This document shows, piece by piece, positions 7,272 through 17,418 of a stretch of 19,543 nt of DNA; within the stretch, counting starts at the first letter, position 1; the number at the start of each line of letters is the position of its first letter. This DNA is from Burkholderiaceae bacterium. GTDB taxonomy: Bacteria; Pseudomonadota; Gammaproteobacteria; Burkholderiales; Burkholderiaceae. The stretch is taken from positions 1 through 19,543 of the forward strand of contig CANCQD010000035.1 in assembly GCA_947380285.1 (NCBI GenBank), read 5' to 3'. The notes under the pieces were generated by a model. The model was given only the letters and a program-made list of their open reading frames with translations, did no database searches and was not told the DNA's origin. The translations under genes and the position numbers were made by a program.

Positions 7272-10200
7272 ATGACTACAAAATTAAATTCAGATCTTCG
7301 CCCAATCGCTCAAGGTTTATATGACCCAAGAAATGAGCATGACGCTTGCGGCGTAGGATTCGTTGCACACATCAAAGGCAAGAAATCTCATGAGATCGTT
7401 TCTCAGGGTTTGCAGATTCTTGAAAATCTAGACCACCGGGGAGCTGTTGGTGCTGATCCGTTAATGGGTGATGGCGCCGGTATCTTGATTCAGATTCCCG
7501 ATACTTTGTATCGCGAAGAAATGGCGAAGCAAGGCGTGACCTTGCCACCTTTGGGCGAGTATGGCGTTGGCATGATTTTCTTGCCGAAAGAGCATGCTTC
7601 ACGTTTAGCTTGTGAACAAGAATTAGAGCGTACTGTGCGCTTAGAAGGTCAAGTTGTTTTGGGCTGGAGAGATGTTCCGGTAGATGTGAAATTACCGATG
7701 TCACCAACAGTGCAAATGACCGAGCCATTTATCCGTCAAATTTTTATTGGTCGCGGTCGCGACATCATGACAACCGATGCTCTTGAGCGTAAGTTGTATG
7801 TGATTCGCAAGACAGCAAGCCATGCTATTCAAGATTTACACCTCAAGCATGGTAAAGAATATTTCGTTGCTTCAATGTCAGCGAGAACCATTGTCTATAA
7901 GGGTTTGCTGTTAGCTAATCAAGTAGGCGCTTATTACGAAGACTTGCAAGACAAGCGTACCGTATCGGCACTTGCTTTAGTGCATCAACGTTTTTCTACT
8001 AATACTTTCCCTGCTTGGGAATTGGCACATCCGTATCGCATGATTGCGCACAACGGTGAGATCAATACTGTTAAAGGTAACGTTAACTGGGTTAATGCAC
8101 GTGAGGGCGCGATTAGCTCCCCAGTGCTTGGTGACGACTTACAAAAACTCTGGCCATTAATCTCCCCGGGTCAGTCAGACACTGCCTGTTTTGATAACTG
8201 CTTAGAGTTATTGGTAATGTCTGGATATCCATTGGCTCAAGCCATGATGATGATGATTCCTGAGGCATGGGAACAACACGCATTGATGGATGACAATCGT
8301 CGCGCTTTCTATGAATACCATGCAGCAATGATGGAGCCATGGGATGGCCCTGCAGCAATGGCATTTACAGATGGTCGTCAAATCGGCGCAACCTTGGATC
8401 GCAATGGTTTGCGTCCAGCACGTTATTACGTGACTGATGATGATTTAGTCATCATGGGCTCTGAGGCTGGTGTTTTGCCAATTCCTGAGAGCAAGATCGT
8501 TCAAAAATGGCGCCTGCAACCGGGCAAGATGTTCATGATCGATATGGAACAAGGTCGCATCATTGATGACGTTGAGCTCAAGAACGCCGTTTCCAAGGCT
8601 AAGCCATACAAGAGTTGGATTGATGCAGTTCGTGTCAAATTGGATGAAGTTGATGCCAGCAAGGCAGATCTGATTGACGAGAAAACAACCATTCGTCCAG
8701 CGGCTAAATTATTAGATCGCCAGCAGGCATTTGGTTACACGCAGGAAGACATTAAATTCTTGATGGCTCCAATGGCCACCAATGGTGAAGAGGCTATTGG
8801 TTCAATGGGCAATGACAGCCCATTGGCAGTTCTCTCTAATAAGAACAAGCCACTCTATAACTACTTCAAGCAATTATTTGCACAAGTTACCAATCCACCA
8901 ATCGATCCGATTCGCGAGAACATGGTGATGTCATTGGTTTCTTTCATTGGGCCTAAGCCGAATTTGTTAGACACCAACAACATTAACCCCCCAATGCGTT
9001 TGGAAGTCAGTCAGCCAATTTTGGATTTTGATGACATCACTAAGATTCGTCATATTGGCCACTACACCAATGGCAAGTTCCGCTCATATGAGTTAGATAT
9101 TTGCTACCCAGCTTCATGGGGCAAGGCTGGCATTGAGGCGCGCTTGGCATCTTTATGTGCTGAAGCTGCCGATGCGGTGCGTTCTGGTTACAACATTTTG
9201 ATCGTGAGCGATCGTCAGGTTGACGAGAAGCACGTAGCTATCCCTGCTTTGTTAGCAACCTCTGCAATTCATCAGCATTTGGTGCAAAAAGGTTTGCGCA
9301 CTAGCGTTGGCTTGGTAGTGGAGACTGGCAGCGCACGCGAGACCCATCACTTTGCACTCCTTGCTGGATATGGCGCTGAAGCTGTTCATCCGTACCTTGC
9401 AATGGAAACCTTGGCTGAAATGGCTAAAGGGTTGTCCGGTGATTTGTCTGCAGAAAAAGCAGTGAAAAACTTTGTGAAAGCAATTGGTAAGGGCTTGCAA
9501 AAAGTGATGTCCAAAATGGGTATCTCTACTTACATGTCTTACACCGGCTCACAGATTTTTGAAGCGATTGGTTTAAATCACGACATCATTGATCAATACT
9601 TCAAAGGCACACCTTCCAATGTTGGTGGTATTGGCGTGTTTGAAGTGGCTGAAGAAGCATTGCGTATGCATACATCTGCGTTTGGTAATGACCCGGTCTT
9701 AACCAATATGCTTGATGCTGGTGGTGAATATGCTTTCCGTATCCGTGGCGAGAACCATATGTGGACTCCTGACACGATTGCGAAGTTGCAGCACTCCACA
9801 CGTATTGGCGCTGAGAAGGGCTACCAGACTTATAAAGAGTACGCCAACATCATTAATGATCAAACTAAGCGTCAAATGACTTTGCGTGGTTTGTTTGAAT
9901 TTAAGATTGATCCGGCTAAGGCGATTCCATTGGATGAAGTAGAGTCTGCAAAAGAAATCGTCAAACGTTTTGCAACGGGCGCGATGTCATTAGGCTCAAT
10001 TTCTACCGAAGCGCATGCTACCTTAGCAATCGCAATGAACCGTATTGGCGGTAAGTCCAATACTGGTGAGGGTGGCGAAGATCCAAATCGTTATGTGAAT
10101 GAACTCAAAGGCATTCCAATCAAGAAGGGCGAGACTTTAGCCAGCATCTTGGGTGACGATGTAGTGGAAGCGAATATTCCTCTGTTGGATGGCGATTCAT

Positions 10201-12017
10201 TACGCTCCAAGATTAAGCAGGTTGCTTCTGGTCGTTTCGGCGTTACTACTGAATATTTGCGTTCTGCTGATCAGATTCAGATCAAGATGGCGCAAGGGGC
10301 TAAGCCTGGTGAAGGCGGTCAATTACCTGGTGGCAAAGTTTCTGACTACATCGGTAAGTTGCGTTTCTCAGTGCCTGGCGTAGGTTTGATTTCTCCTCCA
10401 CCGCACCACGATATTTACTCCATTGAAGATATCGCACAGTTGATTCACGACTTGAAGAACGTTAATCCAAAAGCAGACGTTTCTGTGAAGCTGGTATCCG
10501 AAGTAGGTGTTGGTACTGTTGCTGCTGGTGTGGCTAAGGCTAAAGCAGACCACGTTGTGATCGCTGGTCATGATGGCGGTACTGGCGCATCTCCACTATC
10601 TTCAATCAAGCACGCTGGCTCTCCATGGGAGCTCGGTTTGGCTGAAACGCAGCAAACATTAGTTCTCAATGGTTTGCGTAGTCGTATTCGTGTTCAGGCT
10701 GATGGCCAAATGAAGACTGGTCGCGACGTAGTGATCGGTGCTTTGTTGGGCGCGGACGAGTTCGGTTTTGCGACAGCACCATTGGTGGTTGAAGGTTGCA
10801 TCATGATGCGTAAGTGTCATTTGAATACCTGCCCAGTGGGCGTGGCAACACAAGATCCAGAATTGCGTAAGAAATTCTCAGGCAAACCTGAGCATGTGGT
10901 GAATTTCTTCTTCTTTATTGCTGAAGAAGCGCGTGAAATCATGGCGCAGTTAGGTATTCGTAAGTTTGATGACTTAATTGGTCGCGTTGACTTGTTAGAT
11001 ACCCGTAAGGGCATTGAGAACTGGAAGGTGCATGGTTTGGATTTCAGTAAGATTTTTGCTGAACCACAGGTTGCCGCTGAAGTTCCACGCTATCAAGTGC
11101 TGACACAGGACCATGGCTTGGCTAGCGCACTCGACAATATCTTGATCGAGAAGAGCGAGCCTGCATTAGAGCGTGGTGAGAAGGTTTCCTTCATTGTTCC
11201 AGTGAAGAACGTGAACCGTACTGTTGGGGCGATGCTCTCAGGCGAAGTTGCCCAGCGTTATGGGCATGCGGGTCTGCCGGATGACACCATACATATTCAA
11301 TTGAATGGCACTGCTGGTCAAAGCTTCGCAGCCTTCTTGGCGCGCGGCATCACTCTAGATTTAGTTGGTGACGGCAATGACTATGTTGGCAAAGGTTTAT
11401 CTGGCGGTCGTGTGATTGTTCGTGCTCCTCACGAGTTCCGTGGTGATACAGCGAAGAACATCATTGTTGGTAATACCGTTCTCTACGGCGCAATTGCTGG
11501 TGAAGCGTTCTTCAATGGCGTGGCTGGCGAGCGTTTTGCTGTGCGTAACTCTGGCGCTACAACGGTTGTTGAAGGTACTGGCGACCATGGTTGTGAATAC
11601 ATGACTGGTGGCACAGTAGTAGTGCTAGGTGCAACAGGCCGTAACTTTGCTGCGGGTATGAGTGGTGGTATTGCTTATGTTTACGACGAAGATGGTTTGT
11701 TTGATAAGCGCTGCAACACCAGCATGGCGACTTTGGAAAAAGTATTGCCTTCTGCTGAGCAGATTGCCAAGATGCCGAAGTCTGAATGGCATGCTCCTGT
11801 CGATGTTAAAGACGGTGGCGAGCGTTTAACTGACGAGCAAATTTTGAAGGGCTTGATTGAGTGTCACTTCCGTCACACTGGCTCTGAGCGCGCTAAAGCA
11901 CTCTTGGCTGATTGGGACAATGCCCGCGGACGTTTTGTGAAAGTTCTCCCAACTGAGTACAAACGTGCTCTAGGTGAGTTGTGGGAAAAGGCTCAAAACA
12001 AAACAGTTGCGGCATAA
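7272..12017 (+). CDS. gltB: Glutamate synthase (NADPH) large subunit
   Basis: Makes two glutamates from glutamine and 2-oxoglutarate (GOGAT) together with GltD; cytosolic. The 1581-aa protein begins with a short propeptide whose removal exposes C26 ([10 protein letters not shown]), the nucleophile of the class II glutaminase domain (about 26-430). The central and FMN-binding synthase domains follow, with the 3Fe-4S cysteines C1176, C1182 and C1187 ([16 protein letters not shown]), then a C-terminal glycine-rich GXGXG helix domain. The start is ATG 7272, preceded by GGA at a good distance. An upstream in-frame start at 7113 would place 53 extra residues over the REP-like element and promoter and is rejected. 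gltD follows after 47 bases. Length and motifs are normal. Confidence 0.97.
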   Translation: MTTKLNSDLRPIAQGLYDPRNEHDACGVGFVAHIKGKKSHEIVSQGLQILENLDHRGAVGADPLMGDGAGILIQIPDTLYREEMAKQGVTLPPLGEYGVGMIFLPKEHASRLACEQELERTVRLEGQVVLGWRDVPVDVKLPMSPTVQMTEPFIRQIFIGRGRDIMTTDALERKLYVIRKTASHAIQDLHLKHGKEYFVASMSARTIVYKGLLLANQVGAYYEDLQDKRTVSALALVHQRFSTNTFPAWELAHPYRMIAHNGEINTVKGNVNWVNAREGAISSPVLGDDLQKLWPLISPGQSDTACFDNCLELLVMSGYPLAQAMMMMIPEAWEQHALMDDNRRAFYEYHAAMMEPWDGPAAMAFTDGRQIGATLDRNGLRPARYYVTDDDLVIMGSEAGVLPIPESKIVQKWRLQPGKMFMIDMEQGRIIDDVELKNAVSKAKPYKSWIDAVRVKLDEVDASKADLIDEKTTIRPAAKLLDRQQAFGYTQEDIKFLMAPMATNGEEAIGSMGNDSPLAVLSNKNKPLYNYFKQLFAQVTNPPIDPIRENMVMSLVSFIGPKPNLLDTNNINPPMRLEVSQPILDFDDITKIRHIGHYTNGKFRSYELDICYPASWGKAGIEARLASLCAEAADAVRSGYNILIVSDRQVDEKHVAIPALLATSAIHQHLVQKGLRTSVGLVVETGSARETHHFALLAGYGAEAVHPYLAMETLAEMAKGLSGDLSAEKAVKNFVKAIGKGLQKVMSKMGISTYMSYTGSQIFEAIGLNHDIIDQYFKGTPSNVGGIGVFEVAEEALRMHTSAFGNDPVLTNMLDAGGEYAFRIRGENHMWTPDTIAKLQHSTRIGAEKGYQTYKEYANIINDQTKRQMTLRGLFEFKIDPAKAIPLDEVESAKEIVKRFATGAMSLGSISTEAHATLAIAMNRIGGKSNTGEGGEDPNRYVNELKGIPIKKGETLASILGDDVVEANIPLLDGDSLRSKIKQVASGRFGVTTEYLRSADQIQIKMAQGAKPGEGGQLPGGKVSDYIGKLRFSVPGVGLISPPPHHDIYSIEDIAQLIHDLKNVNPKADVSVKLVSEVGVGTVAAGVAKAKADHVVIAGHDGGTGASPLSSIKHAGSPWELGLAETQQTLVLNGLRSRIRVQADGQMKTGRDVVIGALLGADEFGFATAPLVVEGCIMMRKCHLNTCPVGVATQDPELRKKFSGKPEHVVNFFFFIAEEAREIMAQLGIRKFDDLIGRVDLLDTRKGIENWKVHGLDFSKIFAEPQVAAEVPRYQVLTQDHGLASALDNILIEKSEPALERGEKVSFIVPVKNVNRTVGAMLSGEVAQRYGHAGLPDDTIHIQLNGTAGQSFAAFLARGITLDLVGDGNDYVGKGLSGGRVIVRAPHEFRGDTAKNIIVGNTVLYGAIAGEAFFNGVAGERFAVRNSGATTVVEGTGDHGCEYMTGGTVVVLGATGRNFAAGMSGGIAYVYDEDGLFDKRCNTSMATLEKVLPSAEQIAKMPKSEWHAPVDVKDGGERLTDEQILKGLIECHFRHTGSERAKALLADWDNARGRFVKVLPTEYKRALGELWEKAQNKTVAA

Positions 12018-12064
12018 GCCACTTAATCAATAAAGACACTAAGAAAAGATACTAAGGATTCGAT

Positions 12065-13528
12065 ATGGGTAAGGTCACTGGATTTATGGAGTTTGAGCGT
12101 GTCGGTGAGACGTACGAAGCGCCAGTTAAACGCCTCCATCATTACAAAGAGTTTGTAGCTGCATTAACTGATGAAGAAGCTAAGGTTCAAGGTGCGCGTT
12201 GTATGGATTGCGGCATCCCGTTCTGTAATAACGGCTGCCCAGTAAACAACATCATTCCTGACTTCAACGACCTGGTATTTCAGAATGATTGGAAGAATGC
12301 ATTAGATGTTTTGCAGTCCACTAATAACTTCCCGGAATTTACTGGCCGTATTTGCCCAGCCCCATGCGAAGCTGCATGCACCCTGGGAATCAATAGCACT
12401 GCGGTGGGTATCAAATCTATTGAGCACGCGATTATTGATAAAGGCTGGGAAAGTGGTTGGGTTAAACCGCAACCGCCTAAAACCAAGACTGGCAAAAAAG
12501 TAGCGGTAGTTGGTGGTGGCCCAGCAGGTATGGCAGCTGCGCAGCAATTAGCGCGCGTTGGCCATGATGTCACCGTGTTTGAAAAGAATGATCGTGTTGG
12601 TGGATTACTGCGTTACGGCATTCCTGATTTCAAAATGGAAAAGTGGTTGATTGATCGTCGCGTTGAGCAGATGCAAGCTGAAGGCGTCAAATTTGAGACC
12701 GGCGTTTTCGTTGGAAAAGAAGCTATGGGTGCTGAAGTAAAAAATTACTCCACCAAGACAGTTTCTCCTGAGCAGTTGATGAAAGATTTTGATGCAGTAG
12801 TGATTACTGGTGGTGCAGAGCAGCCACGTGATTTACCAGTACCGGGACGTGAGTTAGCAGGCGTGCACTATGCATTGGAATTCTTGATCCCGCAAAACAA
12901 AGAAAATGCTGGCGACTTTAAAAATGAGATTCGCGCAACGGATAAGCATGTAGTCGTTATCGGTGGTGGTGATACAGGCTCTGATTGTGTGGGCACCTCA
13001 AATCGTCACGGTGCAACAAAGATCACTCAGTTTGAATTGCTCCCACAGCCACCAGAAGAAGAAAACAAGCCATTGGTATGGCCATATTGGCCAACAAAGT
13101 TGCGCACCTCCTCCTCCCATGAAGAGGGTTGCGATCGCGACTGGTCAGTGGGAACTAAGCGTTTCGAAGGTAAAAACGGCAAAGTTGAGAAATTGATTGG
13201 TGTCCGTTTGGAGTGGAAAGACGGCAAGATGGCAGAAGTGCCAAATTCTGAATTTGAGATCAAGGCAGATTTAGTGCTTTTGGCAATGGGCTTTGTATCT
13301 CCAGTTCAGCAAGTCCTCAATGCTTTTGGCGTGGATAAAGATGCGCGCGGCAATGCTAAAGCCACTGTGGATGGTCAAAATGCCTATCAAACGAACATTC
13401 CAAAGGTCTTTGCTGCAGGTGATATGCGCCGCGGACAGTCTTTGGTGGTTTGGGCGATTCGTGAAGGTCGTCAATGCGCCCGTTCAGTAGATGAGTATTT
13501 AATGGGGTCTTCTGTTTTACCTCGATAA
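12065..13528 (+). CDS. gltD: Glutamate synthase (NADPH) small subunit
   Basis: Flavoprotein that takes electrons from NADPH and passes them through Fe-S clusters to GltB. The 487-aa sequence has cysteines for two 4Fe-4S clusters: C46, C49, C54, C58 ([15 protein letters not shown]) and C97, C101, C105 (CPAPCEAAC). The FAD-binding VVGGGPAG lies near 148-155 and the NADPH-binding [12 protein letters not shown] near 296-307. Near the C-terminus is [20 protein letters not shown]. The ATG at 12065 has a strong AAGGA at 12054-12058. The gene ends with TAA inside a perfect palindrome, and mlaF begins 10 bases later, so readthrough from gltBD into the mla operon is likely. Normal length and motifs. 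Confidence 0.97.
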   Translation: MGKVTGFMEFERVGETYEAPVKRLHHYKEFVAALTDEEAKVQGARCMDCGIPFCNNGCPVNNIIPDFNDLVFQNDWKNALDVLQSTNNFPEFTGRICPAPCEAACTLGINSTAVGIKSIEHAIIDKGWESGWVKPQPPKTKTGKKVAVVGGGPAGMAAAQQLARVGHDVTVFEKNDRVGGLLRYGIPDFKMEKWLIDRRVEQMQAEGVKFETGVFVGKEAMGAEVKNYSTKTVSPEQLMKDFDAVVITGGAEQPRDLPVPGRELAGVHYALEFLIPQNKENAGDFKNEIRATDKHVVVIGGGDTGSDCVGTSNRHGATKITQFELLPQPPEEENKPLVWPYWPTKLRTSSSHEEGCDRDWSVGTKRFEGKNGKVEKLIGVRLEWKDGKMAEVPNSEFEIKADLVLLAMGFVSPVQQVLNAFGVDKDARGNAKATVDGQNAYQTNIPKVFAAGDMRRGQSLVVWAIREGRQCARSVDEYLMGSSVLPR

Positions 13529-13536
13529 TATCGAGG
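13520..13536. promoter_or_regulatory. Perfect palindrome over gltD stop and mlaF ribosome site
   Basis: CCTCGATA (13520-13527), one central A, TATCGAGG (13529-13536): an 8-base perfect inverted repeat. The left arm and centre contain the gltD TAA; the right arm contains most of the only Shine-Dalgarno-like sequence before mlaF (GAGGA, 13533-13537). In RNA it could form a 7-pair stem with a 3-base loop that hides the ribosome site. As DNA it could be a protein-binding dyad. Function is inferred from position only. Confidence 0.45.
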
Positions 13537-13538
13537 AT

Positions 13539-14393
13539 ATGAACAGTGGTCAGCCAAACTCCTTGGATGTAAGCAAGCAAGCTGCAGGTGAAGTTGTCGT
13601 CTCTATTAAAGACGTCAACTTTTCCTATGCTCCAGGTGAAAGGCAAATTTTGTCGGGACTCAATATGGAGTTTCGACGTGGCCAAGTAGTTGCTGTAATG
13701 GGTGGCTCGGGCTGCGGCAAGACCACTATTCTTCGTTTGATAGGCGGTCAATTTACCGCGCAGTCAGGACAAGTTTTTTTCGAAGGTCAAGATATCGGCA
13801 AAATGAATGGCGATCAATTGATGACCGCTCGTCGTCGTATGGGGATGCTATTTCAGTTTGGCGCCTTATTTACCGACCTGAGTGTTTTCGAAAACGTTGC
13901 TTTTCCATTGCGCGAACATACAGACCTTAGTGAAGAATTATTACGTTCACTAGTGCTGATGAAACTGAATGCAGTGGGTTTGCGTGGCGCATGCGATTTA
14001 ATGCCTTCACAAATTTCTGGTGGTATGGCAAGACGTGTTGCACTCGCTAGAGCAATTGCTCTAGATCCCCCGCTCATCATGTATGACGAGCCGTTTGCTG
14101 GCTTGGATCCTATTTCACTTGGTATTACTGCGCGCTTAATCCGTGATCTGAATAATGCCCTGGGAGCCACGAGTTTATTGGTTACCCACGATGTTGAAGA
14201 GACCTTCGCGATCGCCGATTATGTCTATTTCATTGCGAATGGTCGCATTGGTGCAGAAGGCACTCCTGCAGAGTTAAGTCGCTCAACTGATCCTTTTGTC
14301 AGACAATTTTTAGATGCTGCTCCAGATGGTCCGGTACCTTTCCACTATCCAGGTGCAAGTTTGGAAGAGGATTTTGGAGTGAAGACACTATGA
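13539..14393 (+). CDS. mlaF: Mla phospholipid transport system ATPase
   Basis: ATPase of the MlaFEDB inner-membrane complex, which moves phospholipids between the inner membrane and the periplasmic carrier MlaC to keep the outer leaflet of the outer membrane lipid-asymmetric. The 284-aa protein has Walker A GGSGCGKT (55-62), a Q-loop in MLFQFGALFTDLSVFENV, the signature SGGMARR (160-166, the MlaF form), Walker B with D183/E184 in MYDEPFAGLDP, and the switch histidine in LLVTHDVEE. The ATG at 13539 lies only one base after GAGGA, an unusually tight spacing. No better start is seen, and coupling to gltD translation is plausible. It overlaps mlaE by 4 bases (ATGA). Confidence 0.95.
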   Translation: MNSGQPNSLDVSKQAAGEVVVSIKDVNFSYAPGERQILSGLNMEFRRGQVVAVMGGSGCGKTTILRLIGGQFTAQSGQVFFEGQDIGKMNGDQLMTARRRMGMLFQFGALFTDLSVFENVAFPLREHTDLSEELLRSLVLMKLNAVGLRGACDLMPSQISGGMARRVALARAIALDPPLIMYDEPFAGLDPISLGITARLIRDLNNALGATSLLVTHDVEETFAIADYVYFIANGRIGAEGTPAELSRSTDPFVRQFLDAAPDGPVPFHYPGASLEEDFGVKTL

Positions 14394-15178
14394 CTGCGCT
14401 CCTAAATTTATTTGGCGATCTTGGATTTTTTGTTCGTCGCAACTTAAGTAGTCTTGGCTTAGCTGCACGCATGTTTGTAGCAGTAATTGCACGCTCAGCA
14501 TTCTTGCTCAAAAGACCGCGCTTGGTGATTGATCAAATTTTATTTGTTGGCAATCACTCTTTTATCATCATCGCAGTTTCAGGATTATTCGTTGGCTTCG
14601 TATTAGGTTTGCAGGGTTACTACACCTTAAATCGTTACGGATCAGAACAGGCGCTTGGCCTATTAGTCGCCCTCTCTTTAACTCGTGAATTGGGTCCAGT
14701 GATTACCGCTTTACTGTTTGCAGGTAGAGCAGGCACTTCATTGACTGCTGAGATTGGTCTCATGAAGGCTGGAGAACAATTGACTGCTATGGAGATGATG
14801 GCAGTAGATCCTTTGGGCCGTGTGATTGCACCAAGGCTTTGGGCAGGCATTATTTCTATGCCAATTTTGGCGACTATCTTTACTGCAGTAGGTGTATTGG
14901 GCGGCTATCTTGTGGGCGTTCCTCTCATTGGAGTCGATTCAGGTGCCTTTTGGTCTCAAATGCAGGGCGGAGTCGACTTATTCTCTGATATCGGCAATGG
15001 CTTAATTAAAAGCATGGTGTTCGGTGTAGCGGTGACATTTATTGCCCTCTATCAGGGATATGAATCAAAGCCGACTCCCGAAGGCGTTTCGCAAGCGACT
15101 ACCCGTACGGTGGTGATCTCTTCCTTATCGGTTTTAGCATTGGATTTCTTGCTAACCGCGATGATGTTCTCAAATTAG
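14390..15178 (+). CDS. mlaE: Mla phospholipid transport system permease
   Basis: Permease of the MlaFEDB transporter; two copies form the membrane core. The 262-aa protein has the expected size, an N-terminal amphipathic region and about five hydrophobic spans: near 57-78, 88-112, 150-178, 205-222 and 240-260. The conserved loop motif RELGPVITALLFAGRAGTSLTAEIG...EQLTAMEMM (about 99-137), which contacts MlaF, is intact. It starts inside the mlaF stop (ATGA), so the two are translationally coupled, and mlaD follows after 21 bases. Confidence 0.95.
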   Translation: MTALLNLFGDLGFFVRRNLSSLGLAARMFVAVIARSAFLLKRPRLVIDQILFVGNHSFIIIAVSGLFVGFVLGLQGYYTLNRYGSEQALGLLVALSLTRELGPVITALLFAGRAGTSLTAEIGLMKAGEQLTAMEMMAVDPLGRVIAPRLWAGIISMPILATIFTAVGVLGGYLVGVPLIGVDSGAFWSQMQGGVDLFSDIGNGLIKSMVFGVAVTFIALYQGYESKPTPEGVSQATTRTVVISSLSVLALDFLLTAMMFSN

Positions 15179-15199
15179 AAAGAATAAACTGGGGCTCTT

Positions 15200-15682
15200 A
15201 TGAGAAAAAGTGCAATTGATGTCTGGGTAGGAATCTTTGTTGCCATTGGTTTGCTGGCTGCTCTGTTTCTTGCACTGAAGGTTGGCAATATGAATGCAGT
15301 GTCGTTTGCGCCAACATACAAAATTTCTGCACGCTTTGACAATATCGGCGGCCTCAAGCCTCGCGCACCAGTGAAAAGTGCCGGTGTGGTGGTTGGCAGA
15401 ATTGCCAATATTTCTTTCGATGACAAAACTTATCAAGCAACGGTGGTAATGACCATTGAAGACTCATATAAGTTTCCAAAAGATTCATCCGCTAAGATTT
15501 TGACATCCGGTTTGTTGGGCGAGCAATACATTGGTCTTGAGGCGGGCGGGTCAGATGATATGTTGACCAATGGTGAAAAGATTGCACAGACACAATCAGC
15601 TATTGTTTTAGAAAATTTGATCAGCCAGTTCCTTTACAACAAAGCAGCAGATAGCGGTCAAGAAAAGGGCGCAGCAAAGTGA
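15200..15682 (+). CDS. mlaD: Mla transport system MCE-domain lipid-binding protein
   Basis: Anchored periplasmic MCE protein that forms a hexameric ring on MlaE and channels phospholipids to or from MlaC. The 160-aa protein has one N-terminal membrane helix (about 8-28) and a single MCE domain (about 40-116) with FDNIGGLKPRAPVKSAGVVVGRI and SGLLGEQYIGLEAGG. A short C-terminal helix follows (ENLISQFLYNKAADSG). It is somewhat shorter than the E. coli protein, at the C-terminus. ATG 15200 is preceded by GGGG at 15191-15194. The stop overlaps the GTG start of mlaA. Confidence 0.95.
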   Translation: MRKSAIDVWVGIFVAIGLLAALFLALKVGNMNAVSFAPTYKISARFDNIGGLKPRAPVKSAGVVVGRIANISFDDKTYQATVVMTIEDSYKFPKDSSAKILTSGLLGEQYIGLEAGGSDDMLTNGEKIAQTQSAIVLENLISQFLYNKAADSGQEKGAAK

Positions 15683-16431
15683 GTTTGCTTTTTATGCGCA
15701 AAGTTAAGATGGCAATCTTGCTTGGTTTGATGGCCTCTTTAATTGGCTGCGCATCCATTCCTGCTGGCGTAGAGCGCTCTCCCCAGGATCCTTGGGAGCC
15801 ATTCAATCGCTCAGTTTTTGAATTTAATGAAGGCTTAGATGCTTATCTTCTCAAGCCGGTAGTTGCAGGCTATCGCTTTGTACTACCCGAATTCGTACGT
15901 GATGGAGTTTATAACTTCTTTAGTAATTACAACGACATCTACACCGCCCTATTTAACTTGTTACAAGGTAAGCCAGACTATGCCTTTAATGACTTCATGC
16001 GAGTAGTGGTGAATACAACTATGGGATTAGGTGGACTCTTGGATTTGGCTACTCCTGGAGGTCTTGAGAAGCACAAAGAAGATTGGGGTCAAACCTTAGG
16101 TGTTTGGGGCGTACCCTCTGGACCGTATGTGGTTTTACCTTTCTTTGGCCCAAGCAACGTACGTGACACTGTTGGCACTGTGGGAGACTTAGAGTCGGAC
16201 TATCTATTTAGTTTTGTGAAGAACATTGGTTTACGAAACAGCATTACTGGCTTACGCGTAGTGAACGCACGTAATACCTATTACGAGGCTGGTGATTTGT
16301 TGGATGGCGCTGCAATTGATAAGTACAGCTTTATGCGTGATGCGTATATTCAGAGGCGTGCCTATCAAATTAATGAGGGTCGAGATGATGAAGAGCCTCA
16401 GGTGCCGGTTTATGAGAATCCATACCAATAA
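15679..16431 (+). CDS. mlaA: Outer-membrane lipoprotein MlaA (VacJ)
   Basis: Outer-membrane lipoprotein that removes misplaced phospholipids from the outer leaflet and hands them to MlaC. The 250-aa product has a lipoprotein signal with lipobox LIGC (C24). The family core follows: DPWEPFNRSVFEFNEGLD, FFSNYNDIYTALFNLLQGK, NTTMGLGGLLDLATPGG and GVPSGPYVVLPFFGPSNVRD. The GTG at 15679 overlaps the mlaD stop (GTGA) and has a GGG 9 bases upstream, so coupled initiation is likely. The ATG at 15694 gives an equally good signal peptide and cannot be excluded. In E. coli mlaA is unlinked from the rest of the mla genes; here it is inside the operon, as in other betaproteobacteria. Confidence 0.94.
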   Translation: MSLLFMRKVKMAILLGLMASLIGCASIPAGVERSPQDPWEPFNRSVFEFNEGLDAYLLKPVVAGYRFVLPEFVRDGVYNFFSNYNDIYTALFNLLQGKPDYAFNDFMRVVVNTTMGLGGLLDLATPGGLEKHKEDWGQTLGVWGVPSGPYVVLPFFGPSNVRDTVGTVGDLESDYLFSFVKNIGLRNSITGLRVVNARNTYYEAGDLLDGAAIDKYSFMRDAYIQRRAYQINEGRDDEEPQVPVYENPYQ

Positions 16432-16436
16432 ACAAT

Positions 16437-16465
16437 TTATCAATGCAGCATGAAGCGACTAAAAT
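16437..16465 (+). promoter_or_regulatory. Possible internal promoter before mlaC
   Basis: TTATCA (16437-16442) and TAAAAT (16460-16465) are 17 bases apart in the 69-base gap between mlaA and mlaC. Transcription would start near 16472, about 29 bases before the mlaC ATG. The -35 is only a partial match, so this is a weak to moderate candidate. It would allow mlaC, mlaB and the downstream exporter to be made apart from gltBD-mlaFEDA. Confidence 0.3.
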
Positions 16466-16500
16466 CAGTCTCAATTTAGATAAAGACGGTGGGCGGGAAT

Positions 16501-17142
16501 ATGAGAAGCTTTAAAACAATCTCCAGTTTCATTTTTACAGGCTTGATGCTTGCGGCCAGTACTGTTTTTGCTCAAGCTCCTGATCAAACAACTCCCCCGG
16601 ATGTCTTAATTAAGATGGTCGTTACCGACGTAATGACAACGGTCAAGTCTGATCCCGACATTCAAAAGGGCAATATCCCCAAGATCGTAGATTTAGTTGA
16701 GAAGAAAATTGTTCCGTATACCGACATGCGACGCACTACAGAAATGGCGATGGGTCCTAACTGGAAAAAGGCAACGCCTGAGCAACAGGCTCAACTGACT
16801 TCCGAGTTTAAGAATCTGCTCATTCGCACTTACTCAGGCGCTTTGAGCCAGCTACGTGACCAAACTGTGCAATTCAAGGCTTTGCGTGCCGCGCCTGACG
16901 ATAAAGAAGTGGTTGTTAAAACTGTAGTGCTTGGTCGTGGCGATCCAGTACCTTTAGATTACCGCCTTGAAAAAACAGCCAATGGTTGGAAGGTTTACGA
17001 CATGAACATCATGGGCGTTTGGTTGGTTGAGGCTTACCGCAATCAGTTCTCTAACCAAATCAGTCAAAACGGCATTGAAGGCTTGGTGAAGTTTTTGCAA
17101 GATCGCAATAAGCAATTAGCCACAGCTAAACCAGCCAATTAA
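16501..17142 (+). CDS. mlaC: Periplasmic phospholipid carrier MlaC
   Basis: Soluble periplasmic shuttle carrying phospholipids between outer-membrane MlaA and inner-membrane MlaFEDB (Ttg2D/tolerance family). The 213-aa precursor has a signal peptide (MRSFKTISSFIFTGLMLAAS..., cleavage probably after VFA at 24). The family body includes KKIVPYTDMRRTTEMAMGPNWKKATPEQ and DYRLEKTANGWKVYDMNIMGVWLVEAYRNQF. I chose the ATG at 16501 because GGCGGGA at 16492-16498 is a good ribosome site. A GTG at 16489 would add four residues and would consume that site. mlaB follows after 18 bases. Confidence 0.95.
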   Translation: MRSFKTISSFIFTGLMLAASTVFAQAPDQTTPPDVLIKMVVTDVMTTVKSDPDIQKGNIPKIVDLVEKKIVPYTDMRRTTEMAMGPNWKKATPEQQAQLTSEFKNLLIRTYSGALSQLRDQTVQFKALRAAPDDKEVVVKTVVLGRGDPVPLDYRLEKTANGWKVYDMNIMGVWLVEAYRNQFSNQISQNGIEGLVKFLQDRNKQLATAKPAN

Positions 17143-17160
17143 TTGATAAGTACAAACATC

Positions 17161-17418
17161 ATGCCCTTTCTTTTGCCAAAAAAAGTGACGCAAGAAAATG
17201 CATTGCAGCTACAAAAAGAAGGCTTGTTAAATAGTCCAAATTTACGCTCGATTGATTGCTCCGAATTGAAAGATTTTGATTCCACCGTACTCACCGTTTT
17301 ATTAGCATGGCAGAAAAAGCTCTTGGCCAATGGCCAATCTATTTCAGTTGAGCATGCGCCTGAAAAGCTAAAAGTCCTCGCTGGTGTTTACGGCGTAAAT
17401 GTATTGCTAGGTTTGTAA
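17161..17418 (+). CDS. mlaB: STAS-domain protein MlaB
   Basis: Small cytoplasmic STAS protein that binds MlaF and is needed for stable, active MlaFEDB. The 85-aa protein carries the STAS core IDCSELKDFDSTVLTVLLAWQKKL, with D40-S41-T42 at the conserved helix start that contacts the ATPase, and ends EHAPEKLKVLAGVYGVNVLLGL. Sequence similarity in such small STAS proteins is low, but position directly after mlaC makes the call strong. The start is ATG 17161; a TTG at 17143 is possible and no ribosome site is strong for either. Its TAA overlaps the next start by one base (TAATG). Confidence 0.88.
   Translation: MPFLLPKKVTQENALQLQKEGLLNSPNLRSIDCSELKDFDSTVLTVLLAWQKKLLANGQSISVEHAPEKLKVLAGVYGVNVLLGL

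Noticed and set aside
7372..7728. 118-aa minus-strand frame inside gltB
   Set aside because: Composition is that of an antisense shadow and shows no family motif.
12035..12058. Near-repeat ACTAAGAAAAGAT/ACTAAGGAT before gltD
   Set aside because: Too short to call a repeat; the second copy is simply the gltD ribosome site.
13356..13751. 131-aa minus-strand frame across the gltD/mlaF junction
   Set aside because: Antisense shadow of two well-supported genes, with no recognisable domain or ribosome site.
16489..16500. mlaC start at GTG 16489
   Set aside because: It would consume the GGCGGGA ribosome site of the ATG at 16501 and add four residues before the signal peptide.
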